NCBI GenBank assembly: GCA_018287875.1
Contig: JAGVVL010000001.1
Coordinates: 7,440,001 to 7,504,000, forward strand
Length of the DNA stretch: 64,000 bases
Reading direction: 5' to 3'
DNA from: Nigrospora sphaerica
Lineage: Eukaryota; Ascomycota; Sordariomycetes; Amphisphaeriales; Apiosporaceae
Below the pieces are notes generated by a model. It was not told the DNA's origin. It saw only the letters and a program-made list of their open reading frames with translations, and did no database searches. Positions within the stretch are counted from its first letter, which is position 1; every line of letters begins with the position of its first letter. Of the stretch, positions 1 through 11,923 are shown one piece after another. A program made the position numbers and the translations under genes.

Positions 1-722
1 TGGGGCCCACGAGCGAGTATGCTGTGTATGGGACCTCGGGGGAGAGCCCGTGACACATGATAATCTAGCGATCGACATTGAAACACGCTAGTAATACTAC
101 CGGCCTTCCGTTTCCAATTTGCGGATCCCGTTACAGATACCCATCCTCGTGCCGCACAGCTGGCCCCCATCCTCTCATACCCCGACTGCCAGTTCGCCCT
201 GGTGTCGAGGTTGCCAAAAGGGAGCTGGGAAGTATCGTCACGTACTGGCCTCCCCACGACAGAACCATTGTCACGCTCCCCATGCTTCCAAGCGTCGTGC
301 AGTAAGGCAGCCCTTTCCATCGGCGCCCCATTGTCTTCATTTTGGGACGACAGTGGGCCCGGCCTTGTCTTTCGGGTTTCTGCCCAAGCCTACCTGAACA
401 GGTGGGCCGCACTGAGAGCACACTGCAACGTATACAACTTTGGAGTTCACGACGTCTTGGGAAACCACAGACGAGGGTAAAGGCTGTTCCCCGGTGCAAT
501 CCTAACCACGTTACTAGGCGGGCCGATCTACGGCACCTTGATAATTTCCCGACCTGCTGCGTCTAGTAGGCCCGGCAGTTAGGTGTGCACCAACGAAATC
601 ACGGGTAACGTATAGAGAGACGCCAACCCCGTTTTCAAATGCCTAGCAGGTCTATCTCTGTTCAGAAATCCTCAGCAGTTGCGCCTTCGCGCCTGCATTT
701 TTGCATACCTAAATGACACTCA
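1..722. other. Intergenic, no gene seen
   Basis: This is the left edge of the window and the 3' flank of the glycyl-tRNA synthetase gene. Short overlapping open frames exist on both strands, but none has a recognisable domain or splice pattern. Confidence 0.6.
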
Positions 723-2943
723 TTATTCACGGACGGGAACATCCACCTCCTGCCCGGCAAAGATGGGCAACTCGGCCGAGATGTCCTTCCAAGTCTTGGA
801 GCCGTCGACCATAGACTGGATCGCCTGGATGATCCTATCTTCGTCGGCGCGGACCTGCGTTGTCGAATCGCGATCTCTCAGAGTGATGGTCTGATCCTGG
901 AGAGTCTGGAAATCGACAGTTATGCCCAGTGGCGTGCCGAGCTCGTCATTACGGCTGTACCGCTTGCCAATCGAGACCGACGAATCGTCGATGCGGTTGG
1001 AAATACCAACCTTGCGGAGCTTGGCCGACAGCTTGCGGTAGAAGGGGACAAACTGCTCATTGGTGGAGAGGGGGCAAATGAGCACCTTGGTCGGGGCAAC
1101 GGTTGGCGGGAACGAAAGAACCTAGGCGACTGTTAGTTATTGGCGGTGCCGCACATTTCATCGAGACCAAACTTACGCCTCGGGCTTCATCACCGCCCTC
1201 ACTGGCGCGTGTCCAGTAGCAGTGCTCCATCAAGGCATAGAGAATTCGGCCAATACCAAAAGACGGCTCGATCACATTGGGGACGAATTCCCGCATGTTC
1301 TCTGTCCTCGTCCGCTTCTCGATAACAACAAGCTCCTTCGGCACCACGACCTTGCCTTCGCCGACACCGGGAACGTCGAAGGCGATGGCACCGGACGATT
1401 CGAGTGCCTTGGCAAAGGCCTCTCTCTGAGCTTGGTCAGTTTGCATCAGGGCAGCCTCCACCGTCTTTCCGTCCTTTTTGAAGTGGGGCCCGAACTTCTT
1501 CTTGTCGACGTCCACCACCCACTCCTCGATCTTGATGGGCTCTGGCAGGCGCTGGCGAACGACCAGGGGCGCCCCGGTCTTGTTCGCGTGCACACTGAGA
1601 TCGTAGGCACTGCGATCGGCACAGCCAACACACTCAATCCAGCCATACGAGGTAAGGAGCTCGGCATCCCAGCAGTCGGCGGCATAGTGGGCCATTTCGT
1701 TGGCCATGTGCTGGCGGAAACGAATCTTAGACTGGTCCACGCCAATCTTCTCGAGGAAGAGGTGAATACGGGCCAGGAAGTAGCCCAGGGTCTCATTGTC
1801 GACGGTGCCGTTGGCCACAGCCTGACCGATGGACACTTTCTGCACATCCGTCTTGCCAGACAGCTGCGTCTCTTTGTTCAGGAGGATCAATTCGATGTCC
1901 TTGACCTCATTGAAGCGCGGGTGCTTCTTGCCGCCTTCGGGGTCGACAAAGTGCTCAATCTCCGCCATCAAGAACTCGCGCACACGGAGCAGGCCAGCAC
2001 GGGGCGAAATCTCGTTTCTGTAAGAACGGCCGATGGACGCCGAAGCAAAGGGCATCTTGGACTGGTTGAAATCCAGCAGCTTGGCAAAGTTCAAGAACTG
2101 GCCCTGGGCAGTCTCTGGTCGGAGGTAACCGGGGAGGTTACTGCTAGGGCCAATGGCAGTCGCGAACATGAGGTTGAAGGCAACCGGAGGCGAGGGCTGC
2201 ACGCCGGTAGCAGCGTTTCTCAGATCGAACTTCTTGATCAGCTCGCCCAGTTCCACGCCGTTGTAGTTGTCAATCTTGGCCAGGGTTTCCTCGTACTCCT
2301 GGACGGTGGCATCATCAAGCTTGACGGCTTCCACCGCGCCCTTGTTCTTCCGCTTCTTCTTCTTGGGGTCCTCCTCCTTCTCCTCGACCTTCTCGCCACG
2401 GGCTTCCTTGTCGCCCTTCAGCCGGAGGCTGAGGACCTCCTCGACGAAATGGTCGGCGCGGATGATCTCGCCGTTCTTGGGGTCCTTGCACATCCAGTCG
2501 GCAAACTTGTCGACGTGGCCACTGGTCTTGAGGACTTCGTGCGGGGTGAGCACACTGCAGTCCACCTCGAGCATATCCTCCTCGAGGACGAAGTGCTTGC
2601 GCCAGACATCCACAATGTTGGCCTGCAGGCCGCAACCGGGCGGGCCGTAGTCGTAGAGTCCGGCCACGCCACCGTAAATCTCAAAGGCGGGGGTGTAGAA
2701 CATGCGCCGGCGCAGCATCGAGTCCATGGCCGTGCGGTCTAAGGGCTGGCCCTTGAAGTTGGTCGTCGTGGTCGTCATCTCGGCGGTAACCCGTTGGGTG
2801 GACGCCGGCTGGTGAAGTCGATTGCGGGGACTGGAAACTGCGAGGCTACGGGTATGTGGCGAGCGCCAATGGAGGTTGAGGTTGCGATTGTGGTGCTGGA
2901 TACCACGGAGGAATGGTCTTTGAAGGAGGTGAAGCGCCCGCAT
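723..2943 (-). CDS. GRS1: Glycyl-tRNA synthetase, probably dual cytosolic/mitochondrial
   Basis: Class II aminoacyl-tRNA synthetase that charges tRNA-Gly. Exons are 2943-1177 and 1121-723; the 55-nt intron (1122-1176) has GTAAGT/TAG ends and its removal restores the family sequence VLSFPPTVAPTK. The spliced product is 721 residues. Visible signatures are the N-terminal block with GLYDYGPPG (95-103), RPETAQGQF (275-283), motif 2 RNEISPRAG (309-317), motif 3 around GIGR (563-566) and the C-terminal anticodon-binding domain. A Lys/Glu-rich insert (about 177-204) is typical of the eukaryotic enzyme. The first ATG (2943) begins an Arg-rich, almost acid-free 55-residue leader that looks like a mitochondrial presequence; a second in-frame ATG at 2778 begins the cytosolic-type N-terminus. 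The identity is clear; use of both starts is inferred. Confidence 0.96.
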
Positions 2944-3781
2944 CCACGACGAAGTTACCCGGGTACCGTACAGAAAAAAAGGGAATGAGTCACTGGAGCC
3001 ACCGATCTCTCGCGCATCGGTCTATGCACTTAAAGAAGTCGAATAATAGGGAAGAGGTACATGTACATCCCGTAGTGGGAAAACTTATGGGCGGGCCAAG
3101 AGACAGTGAGGAGGGACCTGTTGTCCAGCCAGAGAAGAATTCTTTCTGCCCAAGCTTTCCCCAGAGCAACCCATTCTCTGGCTGCGCGGGGCCCATGATT
3201 GTTTGTAGCTGAACGATCCGTCTCTGAAGCAGCGCTTTCTTGGTCCTCCATATCGCTGCCATCGTCCTACCTGCCCCCTCCGTAGTATCTCCATTCTTCC
3301 AATTGGTACGTCTTCAAAACCGGATTTCGTATGAGGTACATATGAGTCCATCCGGTAAGTGGGTTGGTGTACATTCGGTAGTAGGGTTGGTTCTATGCGG
3401 GAGTGAACAGCTGCCTACCCCTCCTCGTTCCTAAACAGACAGGGAAGGCACGGGGGGCGGACTGGCGATTGTTGGCGGGGTGCTTTCGTATGGGATGGTC
3501 GCCGACGGGTGTGCCTACCCACACAAGATGCCAGGCCCCCTGCGCTGAGAGGAGCGTGCTTGCCTGCCGTGCCCATAAATGTTTTTGTTATCTTATCGCG
3601 CCGCGCTTTCAACTTTCGAGCCCAGGACCTTAACTTTTTTTCGTTACGGTACCTCGACATTACACACGAGACGCGATTCCCGCTGAAAAGCCCCCTCAAA
3701 ACCGTCCTCCAGAACCTGCGGGTGCCGCGCATTGAGAAGAAAGGAGGCGTAACAACCGGTGAAAGCAGATAGAGCAACACT
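2944..3781. promoter_or_regulatory. Divergent promoter region GRS1/RPF1
   Basis: About 840 bp separate two divergent translation genes, the tRNA synthetase and the ribosome assembly factor, so shared control is possible. I see no clear TATA box or named operator. The open frames in it, including one on the minus strand reaching into the RPF1 start, look spurious. Confidence 0.5.
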
Positions 3782-5354
3782 ATGGCGACGGCCAAAGGTG
3801 GTTCGTTGTCGAAACGGACCGGCAACAAACTGCATCGCAAGTCGCTCTACGTGCAGCAGAAGAAGGACAGCGAGAAGGAAAGACGAGAGTCGCGCTTCCG
3901 TCGCAAGAAGGAGGAGGCCAAAGACCCCGAAGCCCGCCGGCGTCGCTTGGAGAGAAACAAGCCTCTCACGATCGACCGCAAACGGCAGTTCGAAAATGCC
4001 AACGACGACGACGATGGCCTCTACGCAAACGTCGACCTGCAGCAGCTGCTCAAGCGGAGACGCCTAGCCGAAGTCGATGTTCCGGGTTCGCCAGCAGCCG
4101 GCGCGAACGAGGGCGTCGACGCAGATGAAGCGGCCGAGGACGACGAGCTCGACAGCATGTTGGGATCCGACGACGAAAAGGACGGGTCGCACGAAAGCTC
4201 CGACGACGGCGATGAAACCACCATGGACCCTCGGCGCATCATACGCGAAGACAGCGCCGCGCCTTCGATGGCTACTACCATTGACCTGGCCCCGGAGTCG
4301 CTCGTGAAGAAGTTCCCGGCACTATTCTCGGATGATGGCCCCGAAGAGCCCAAGACCCTGATCACGACGTCGCTGCACTCGACCATACACGAAAAGGCAC
4401 GGGAACTGGTCTCCTTCATTCCCAACTCCGACTACGTACCCCGATCTCAGCACAAATACTCGCATAACTACTCGGTCCGTGAAATTGCGAAGTATGCCAG
4501 CAATAGGGGCTACAGTACGCTGGTCATCCTGGGCGAGGACCAAAAGAAGCCTTCGTCACTGAATGTTGTGGCTCTGCCCAGCGGTCCTACTTTCACTTTC
4601 AGCGTCTCCAACTGGATGGACGTAAAAAAGCTGCCGGGACACGGCAATCCTCAGGGTATGTGGTCCTGCTTGCGCCAACGTACGGAGTTGAAAGCTTACT
4701 CATCTAGACTTCTACCCTGAAATCCTCTTGAATGGCTTTACCACCCCACTGGGCATTCTCACGGCCAGAATGTTGATGTCGTTGTGGCCGAAGAAGCCCG
4801 AGTTCCAAGGGAGACAGGTAAGCCCCTGGATCCGAAGCTGTTTTGGTCTGGGTGAGATGCTAAGGATGACGATAATAGGTTGTAACATTCCACAATCAGC
4901 GAGACTATGTAAGTTGGAAACCTATGGGTGGCCCGCGCTTCGTTGCCTAGGGGGGATGAAATCTGCGCCATTGCCGGCGAGACACATCGTTTCTCCTTCT
5001 TGACAGTCGCTGACACAAAGACGTGCCCCAGATCTTCGTCAGGAGGCATCGTTACATGTTCCGGGAAAAGCGTAAGGCCCTTCCCCCAACCTCCCTCTCC
5101 TCCCGACCTGGAGAGACGAACTGACGTGCATTGGTCCAGGCGGAACCGAAAAAAGCGTCGAGGATTCGGAAGGCAAGGTAATGAAAGGAGTCGAGGATGT
5201 GAGGGCGGTGCCGCAGGAGCTCGGTCCCCGGTTCACCTTGAAGCTAAGGCGGATCGTGAAGGGAATCGGGCGCGCTGGCAGCGAAGGTGATGACGCCGTG
5301 CAGTGGCAGTGGAAGTCAAAGATGGATGTCAAGCGAACTCGGTTCAATCTCTGA
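3782..5354 (+). CDS. RPF1: Ribosome production factor 1 (Brix domain)
   Basis: Nucleolar Brix-family protein needed for large-subunit rRNA processing. Exons are 3782-4655, 4708-4817, 4879-4908, 5032-5071 and 5140-5354, all joined at GT-AG sites in frame, giving 422 residues. Two exons are only 30 and 40 nt, and without them the conserved run VVTFHNQRDY-IFVRRHRYMF would be lost. The N-terminal half is a Lys/Arg-rich tail followed by acidic stretches, as usual for RPF1. The Brix domain follows (about residue 190 onward), with the family pattern ending in PRFTLKL and a C-terminal QWQWKSKMDVKRTRF, the typical family ending. The start ATG is the first in frame after a promoter with stops. Confidence 0.95.
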
Positions 5355-6217
5355 TATACCCCTACTGAAGATAGCAAGCCATCCGGACGTTACACAGAGG
5401 CAATGGGAAATAATTGGCGTGGCAGCTTTGCGCCATTCCAACTGCAGAGCATGCCAACGACATTTCTGTAGGCGCACAAAAGAGGCGATCTCATCATCCC
5501 ATGTACGGGGCGTTGCCCAGGCCGTCATAAGGACGAATCCCGTGCGTTTCGTTGCCGGTCGATCACGGGTCGCCTATAAGATGCGACCAGACTATTTGTA
5601 GGAACAGCCCCACGGTGCTGGGAGCGCTAACGAGCGATGCGCTGGGCTTCAGCTGCAGCCATCCTTGACCAATCCCGTCAGGGGGAGACGGGCCATGAAT
5701 CGCCATGCGCAGTACCTACATGAATGGCTCGAATGGCGGGAGCGTTGCTTGTCTCGTACTTCTTTTAGTACTTCGTCCTCCATAGTATGGAGGCCAAGGT
5801 ACATTGCAGCGACAAAGCGCGAAGAGTCACGCCGCCCTACACGGTATTCCCAACCATCTCGAGGGTCTGCCGGTTCCCCGGGGCTCCCGCTGGTCGATGC
5901 GTGACCCTCCTTTTCCACTGTACCGAATGCCAGTAACCGGACCCCACGCGTGACGTGGGCTTGCCCGTCGGGGTCCTCCAACTCCTTGTCACCGTCCAGT
6001 CACGCGTATCGACGGGGCAGGCCGTTCTTCAGCACGTCTCGGCTGGTGCGGAAAGCGGTTCGGATACTCTAATACTCTACGTACTGCCCGTACTCTTAAG
6101 GGCCTCAAGCCGCGTTGCTGCCGGGGGGGTTGGTCCAATCGATCTCCGTTTTGTGCAACCTCCATGGGATGACAAGAGGCCCATCGCTGTCCTACCTTCA
6201 CGCCCAACTCACCCACC
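5355..6217. other. Intergenic, RPF1 3' end and transporter promoter
   Basis: Both flanking genes run rightward. I see no supported gene; the last 40 bases form a pyrimidine-rich leader directly before the transporter ATG. Confidence 0.55.
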
Positions 6218-7685
6218 ATGGACCGCATCCGGTCGCTGTTCCAACGCAAGGAGGACGAGCGGGAGTACGCGCCGCTGGCCGACGAAGATGGCTTCCGCGA
6301 GGGCGAGGCCCGGCCTGAGGATGGCCACGCCGTGCCCTTCTCGTGGCTGGAGTACGCCATCTTCGTTTGGCTGGGAGTCGCTATGCTTTGGGCCTGGTAC
6401 GCACCGCACCCGTCCGGGCGAGGCGACGACAAGGTCGGCGCTGCGCCGGCAGGAGCCTCGCGGCGGTTATAGCTAATGCGTCTCTCGTGTCAGGAATATG
6501 TTTCTCGCCGCGGCGCCGTACTTCCAGACACGGTTCGAGGGCAGCGGCTGGATCCTCCAGAACTTCCAGTCGGCCGTTATCTCCGTGTCCACCATCACCA
6601 ACCTGGTCGCCATGACCATCCTGACCAACATCCAGTACTCGGCCTCGTACCCCTTCCGCATCAACCTGGCGCTCTACATCAACGTCGCCGTGTTCCTCCT
6701 CCTCACCGTGTCCACGAGCGCCTTCCTCGACGTCACGCCCGGCCAGTACCTCGGCTTTCTCCTGCTCATGGTGGCGAGCACCGCCTACGCCGCCGGGCTG
6801 ATCCAGAACGGCGCCTTCGCCTTCGCCGCCAGCTTCGGCCGGCCCGAGTACATGCAGGCCATCATGGCCGGGCAGGGCGTGGCCGGCGTGCTGCCGCCCG
6901 TCACGCAGATCATCTCGGTGCTCGTCGCGCCGCCCACCGAGGCGGGCGCCGGCGCCGCCGTGGCCGGCGCGCCCCAGGAGGCCGAAACCGCCGCTTTCAT
7001 CTACTTCCTCACCGCCGTGCTCATATCCGTCGTGGCGGCCCTGGCCTTCGTCCCGCTGGTGCGGCGGCACAACCACATCGTCGAGGAGCGCATGGCGGCC
7101 AACATGGCCTCGTCCTTCAACAGCATCGAGGAGGCCGAGCGCTCGGCCCGCACCGTCGTCAGCATGCTGACGCTGTTCAAGAAGCTGCACTGGTTCGCCA
7201 GCGCCGTTTTCATGTGCTTCGCCATCACCATGTTCTTTCCCATCTTCACGCCCAAGATCCTGTCCGCGACGCCCCCCGCCGACGCCGGCGCCCTCTTACA
7301 GCCGGCCGCCTTCATACCCCTGGCCTTCTTCTGCTGGAATCTGGGGGACCTGGGCGGCCGCTCCAGCGCCCTCATCCTGCCCTGCCGGCAGAGGCCGGCG
7401 TGGCTCTTCGCTGTCAGCGTCGCGCGCGCCTTGTTCCTGCCGCTGTACCTTTTGTGCAACCTCCACGGCCGCGGCGGCGTCATTCACAGCGACTTGTTCT
7501 ACCTGCTAATCGTACAACTCCCGTTCGGCCTGACCAACGGGTGGCTGGCCTCCAACTGCATGATGGCAGCCGGCGAATGGGTCGAGGAGGGCGAGCGTGA
7601 GGCGGCCGGTGGATTCATGGGGCTTTGCCTCGTGGCGGGGCTGACCTTTGGCAGTCTGTTGAGTTTCACTGCTGCCGGCATCTGA
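6218..7685 (+). CDS. Equilibrative nucleoside transporter (SLC29/FUN26-like)
   Basis: Multi-pass nucleoside transporter; yeast FUN26 is the vacuolar member of this family. Exons are 6218-6396 and 6494-7685; removal of the 97-nt intron creates the family signature WNMF at the end of the first membrane segment. The product has 456 residues: a short polar cytoplasmic N-terminus (about 1-42), then roughly 11 hydrophobic segments split by a central hydrophilic loop around residues 270-320, and a C-terminus ending inside a hydrophobic segment, as in ENT proteins. The NGW-ASNCMMAAGEWVEEGE region near the C-terminus fits the family's late conserved segment. Vacuolar location is inferred from FUN26, not visible here. 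Confidence 0.93.
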
Positions 7686-8176
7686 TTAGGCCCGATGCGT
7701 CATCGGGAGTTCCCCTTACAATAGACCGGTTCTTGTTGCGGGCGTGGCGTTTAGGGCTCACAATATACACGACAATACACAATAGACGAAGTCAGACCGA
7801 AGTCCCCGTAAAACGTAGATAACGATTTGATAATTCAGAGGCTCTATGAATAAGGACGGGGGTGGATTGATGGTTAGCATCAGGAGAGGAAAAGAAAAGA
7901 GTACCATTCGGCCTCTGACGCGGGGTTGTTCCCCTCATTATCGCTGCTTTCCCGGTATAGTATCATGACCAATGTCTGCGCATCGCCGTCAGCCCCTGCG
8001 CTGGCGAGCCACGTCCTTCTGCTATGCCACGTATCTGGTTAGGTTGCGCGGCGAAGAGGCGCATTGGGGCCGCAGGTAGGACCGCTCATGTTCCAAAACA
8101 GAGGCATAAACCGCCCCCACCCCCAAAAAGCCGCACATTTGCAGAAGGGGACAAGTTGGTGTCATAGCAAGACACT
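7686..8176. other. Convergent 3' flank, no gene
   Basis: This is 490 bp between two convergent stop codons. It holds AT-richer untranslated DNA and no supported gene. Confidence 0.6.
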
Positions 8177-9226
8177 TCACATGCCCAGCACGCAATGCGT
8201 CTCCATCCTCGGGCTCTCGGTGCCATGATAGAAGCCGTTGTTGACCAGATTATTGTGGGACTCCTGCCAGTATTCCTGCTTTGAAACCCAGTTCTTCTCG
8301 TCAACGTCCGCCAGCTTGATCTCGACGTCGCCCTTGCCGTCGGCTTGGGGCATGCGGACGAAGCAGGTGCAATCCCGCAACGTCATGGCCAAGCCGAACT
8401 TGGGGTGGTTTGGGTTTTCGAACATGGTGTTGCCCGGGTCGCCCGAGGTCTGGACGTCACGCAGCTTGTGCAGGATGCGGGACGTGTCGAAGGCTTCCCT
8501 CAGACGGGCATGATCCGCACTGCTCCACGAGTCGGGGGCCATCTTGGCGATGGTATTGAGCACCACGGCCGGGTCGTCGTGCAGGAGGCCCAGTGGGCAC
8601 ACGGGTGGGTTAAACTTCTTGCCATGAGCCGCCTTCTGGCTGTTGCGGTACGCCTCCCTGGCACAAGTACGGCAGCGCGTGGCGTCGGCGGGCGCGATGG
8701 GAGACTGCGCGAGCCACTTGGGCTTGAACTCGAGACCCAGCTGGCCGGTTCGCGGAGTCATGTCCTGGATCAGCATGGCGTCGCCGGGCTCGATGGTGCT
8801 GTCATCCTTTGCCTTCCCCGAGGCCGTGCGCTTCTCGTTCATGTCGTGGACCTGGGCTTCCGAGAGCCTCATAAGCACCTGGGGAACCAGATACTCGACG
8901 CCGACGGCGGGCTCGATCATGGTCTCGCGGAATTTCTGCAGCCGCTTGTAGTTGTGCGGATCGGTGCCCTCGATCTTCTTGGGCACGCGCACCAGAGCAT
9001 CTGCAAACTCATTCTCGGGGCTTTGGTGGTGAGCCAAGTCCAGGCCGTGAGGCAGGATTTTGAAGACGGCGTTGGCCCGTCCCTCGGCGAAGTGGACAAA
9101 CGTGGCCGTTTCCTGCAGATACCCCTCAATCTTCCGACACAGCGCCTCGATCCTGGAGGGCCGTTCGTCCACCTGCCCGCTGGAAAGCGTGTCCCAGAGG
9201 GCCTGCAAGTCTTGGCGTCGCGACAT
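8177..9226 (-). CDS. IPK1: Inositol-pentakisphosphate 2-kinase
   Basis: Phosphorylates the 2-position of inositol pentakisphosphate to give phytate (IP6), which acts in mRNA export and signalling. A single exon of 349 residues matches the usual fungal length. Visible family marks are the nucleotide-binding glycine-rich segment GRANAVFK (49-56), EFKPKW (166-171), the paired cysteines CRTC (185-188) followed by REAYRN, and the late metal-binding segment IKLADVDEKN, equivalent to the kinase DLD motif. The minus-strand ATG at 9226 is well placed before a hydrophilic N-terminus. No intron is needed to keep the domain intact. Confidence 0.93.
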   Translation of the reverse strand: MSRRQDLQALWDTLSSGQVDERPSRIEALCRKIEGYLQETATFVHFAEGRANAVFKILPHGLDLAHHQSPENEFADALVRVPKKIEGTDPHNYKRLQKFRETMIEPAVGVEYLVPQVLMRLSEAQVHDMNEKRTASGKAKDDSTIEPGDAMLIQDMTPRTGQLGLEFKPKWLAQSPIAPADATRCRTCAREAYRNSQKAAHGKKFNPPVCPLGLLHDDPAVVLNTIAKMAPDSWSSADHARLREAFDTSRILHKLRDVQTSGDPGNTMFENPNHPKFGLAMTLRDCTCFVRMPQADGKGDVEIKLADVDEKNWVSKQEYWQESHNNLVNNGFYHGTESPRMETHCVLGM

Positions 9227-11923
9227 GGTCCTTGGGGATTGGGGGAACCTGGAGGTGTGGCAAACAAGGAGAGTTGACAGGTGAAGGCTGGTTGCCGTTT
9301 CACGGGCTTTCCCACGATCAAATTCAGCCTGGGCTCTCTCACACGCTTCGATGCGGGCCCCTCTACAGCCGACTCACCGTAAGGCAACGTGCAAAGACGC
9401 TGTCGGGGGCATAGGCTTGGACCGTGGCGAGACTGCAGCGAAGAAACCTGCTGACGTGTCGTGGTGGTATGTAGTTGTTGCGCGAAGGGGGGCAAGTGTT
9501 CCAAGGAGCCTTGGCTGGCTGTCCACAGCTAACAATGGGCTTTCAGGCCAGCTGGAGGCATTTGCAAGGCATGACATAATACGACGGGGTCTTGCCGCGC
9601 GAAATTCAAAGGGCGCCTGCCCGGGGGGTTTCGCCCGAGCCCGTAACGGAGACCCAGACCGTTGCTGGGGCTGTTTGAGGATGTTGCGAACGACCAGGAC
9701 CCGAGAAGAACTGGCTGGTTCGACGGCAATTTCGGGGGGCGAAGCACGAAAGGCGGGAAGGTGGGATGTCGAGACCTCAGACCCCAGACCAGACGCTCGA
9801 TGCGAGCTTCTCTCCGATACGAGAGAGCTACTACTAGGTCTGGAGCTGATAGCCCGGCTAAGCGCGTCTTAATTGGATCTACGCGCGGCCGAACGCAACG
9901 ATCCCATGCGTTTGGCCGCGATGCGTGCGGCGGCACGAGACGATGCAGCCACGGAACTGGACGGACGTCGTCGCCGTCTCTGCGGGTGCCGGCGTGCAAG
10001 ACTGGGCGATTAGCTACTGCTGCTTACTAAAACCTATAGCTCACATGGATGCATCGACTGCACAGTTGTTGACCGATGATGCAGTCGTGGTACAGAGCGA
10101 TCGCCTTTGGGCAACAAAGTACTAGCCCTGGGGAGGCGGCAGGTAAAAGAGGAACGTACCTACTTACCTATCTCCTCCTCACCTGCCTGGGTCGCCCTCA
10201 TCTTTGCCGTGCGTTTGACGTATATTCGGTAGCGGGTATGAACGACCAGGACTGAGCAAAGAGTGATAAGGGCACCACGTGACCACCTAGGTAGGACTGA
10301 CTATACTGCCTACCCCGTGCCAGCAAGTACATGCGCTAGATACTTCTTTAATCAATCTGTATATTAACCATACATGCATGCCCTGCCTTCTTTCCCTTGA
10401 AGGGAAGCACCGGTGTTGTGGCACGGAAACAGCGCCCTCTTGCGTACCCCCAGACGCACTTCTCTTGGACGGCGAGGGCCGAAATGGCCCGAAGCTGGAA
10501 CCCCGGACCTCAACAAGAAGGGCAGACGGATAGGTAACTCTTTTACGTGTCGACAATAGAATGCTGCACAACCTTACGGTGCCAGTAAGCCACCCTCCAA
10601 CGGTCGTCCCTGGCCCGGTCAAGTCCGACGGCCGAAGCCTCGGGCGAACGGCTCCTTCAAAGAGGCCCAACCGAGTACCGTGCATGGGTAATGGGCTGAT
10701 GGACGCCCATAACACCACTGCCGTCTCTTTCCACGGGTGTAGGTCATACCTGCCTGACCACTATGTACACTTTCTTATGAGGCGGGCAGGCAAGCCAGCC
10801 TGAGCCACCCAAAGACCGTTGCCAAGACTGCACAGGTCCTACGCCCACGAGACATCCCTCGGGCTGGGGGGAAGCGAAAGGGCCCGAGATGAGACCCTGA
10901 TAGGCGATTGGCGCACGACGGGCGAACGGCAACGCCACGGGCGCAACAACGAAACACTGCATAAGTCGGTGTAGTGCCGTTCCTGCTTGCCTGCCCAAGC
11001 CGGGTGGGATGCATAGGATACCATAGGCCCGGGAGGGCTGGAGACGAGCCACGGCTGCCATGGCTCACATGGCTGGAAGAGACACAGGCCGCCCATGCTA
11101 TGCTTTCGCGGACGGGTTTTGTGTGCATGAGCTTGCACCGGGAGGCCCTCGATCGACAAAAGGTGGGTTTGAGGGGGGGCGCATGGACGGGCACCCCATG
11201 CACCGCAGGTGGTGGTAAAGTGGCCTCGCTATGTCAGGCCCCTCTGGCTGTTGAAAGCGGTTACGCTTGGTATCGTGACCCTAGGCATGCCTAAGTACCT
11301 AGCTCCCTAGGCTCCTCGCTATGGGCTGCGCTGACCCGATTGGGGTGGAGGGCGGTTGGAGGATTCCATTCGGGGATAGTCGGGGGAAGTGTCCGAGCGG
11401 AGAGCGACCTCATGCGGAGAAATGAAAGGCTCTCCCCCGGCGGGTCGATTCGGCACGCGTTTTTTCGCCATGGGAAATTCCTGGATGACGTTCACAAGAG
11501 AAGCTGGCCAGCATCCCTCAAAGACTCGCTACTTACCACCCACGTCCCTACGACCGCCTCACCGACGCCCCAACAGTCGTATAGTTCCTGTACCAACTAG
11601 GTACAACCGACCGTAAGTCATCCGCCATAGATACGAGCGCGTTCCCTCCCACCCCGCCGTCCATCCCTCCCGCCATCGCCTCCATACGCATTCCCCAATC
11701 ATCCAACCAAAACGTTCTTTTCGCCCATCGCCCGTCTCCCGCCCGCGCCGCCATGCTCGCTTCAATCACCAGCTTCTAATAGACATTTCGCTCTATTTTA
11801 GTCTTACCACGCGCCCGTCTACTGTCTATCGCCTGCCTGTCTGCCTGCCCGCCTGCTGTCCAAGGCCAGACGCCCCCATCACTACTGCGTACGATGCGCC
11901 TCTAACCGAATCGCCAATTCAAC
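9227..11923. other. Gene-free interval of 2.7 kb, IPK1/MDM34 promoters
   Basis: The divergent genes IPK1 and MDM34 flank this stretch. Overlapping open frames of up to 195 codons occur on both strands without domains, coding-like composition or splice support. The last 300 bases before MDM34 are strongly pyrimidine-rich, as in a fungal transcribed leader. Confidence 0.5.

Noticed and set aside
1222..2742. 506-codon plus-strand frame across the glycyl-tRNA synthetase gene
   Set aside because: It is the antisense shadow of a GC-rich coding exon; the minus strand carries all family motifs.
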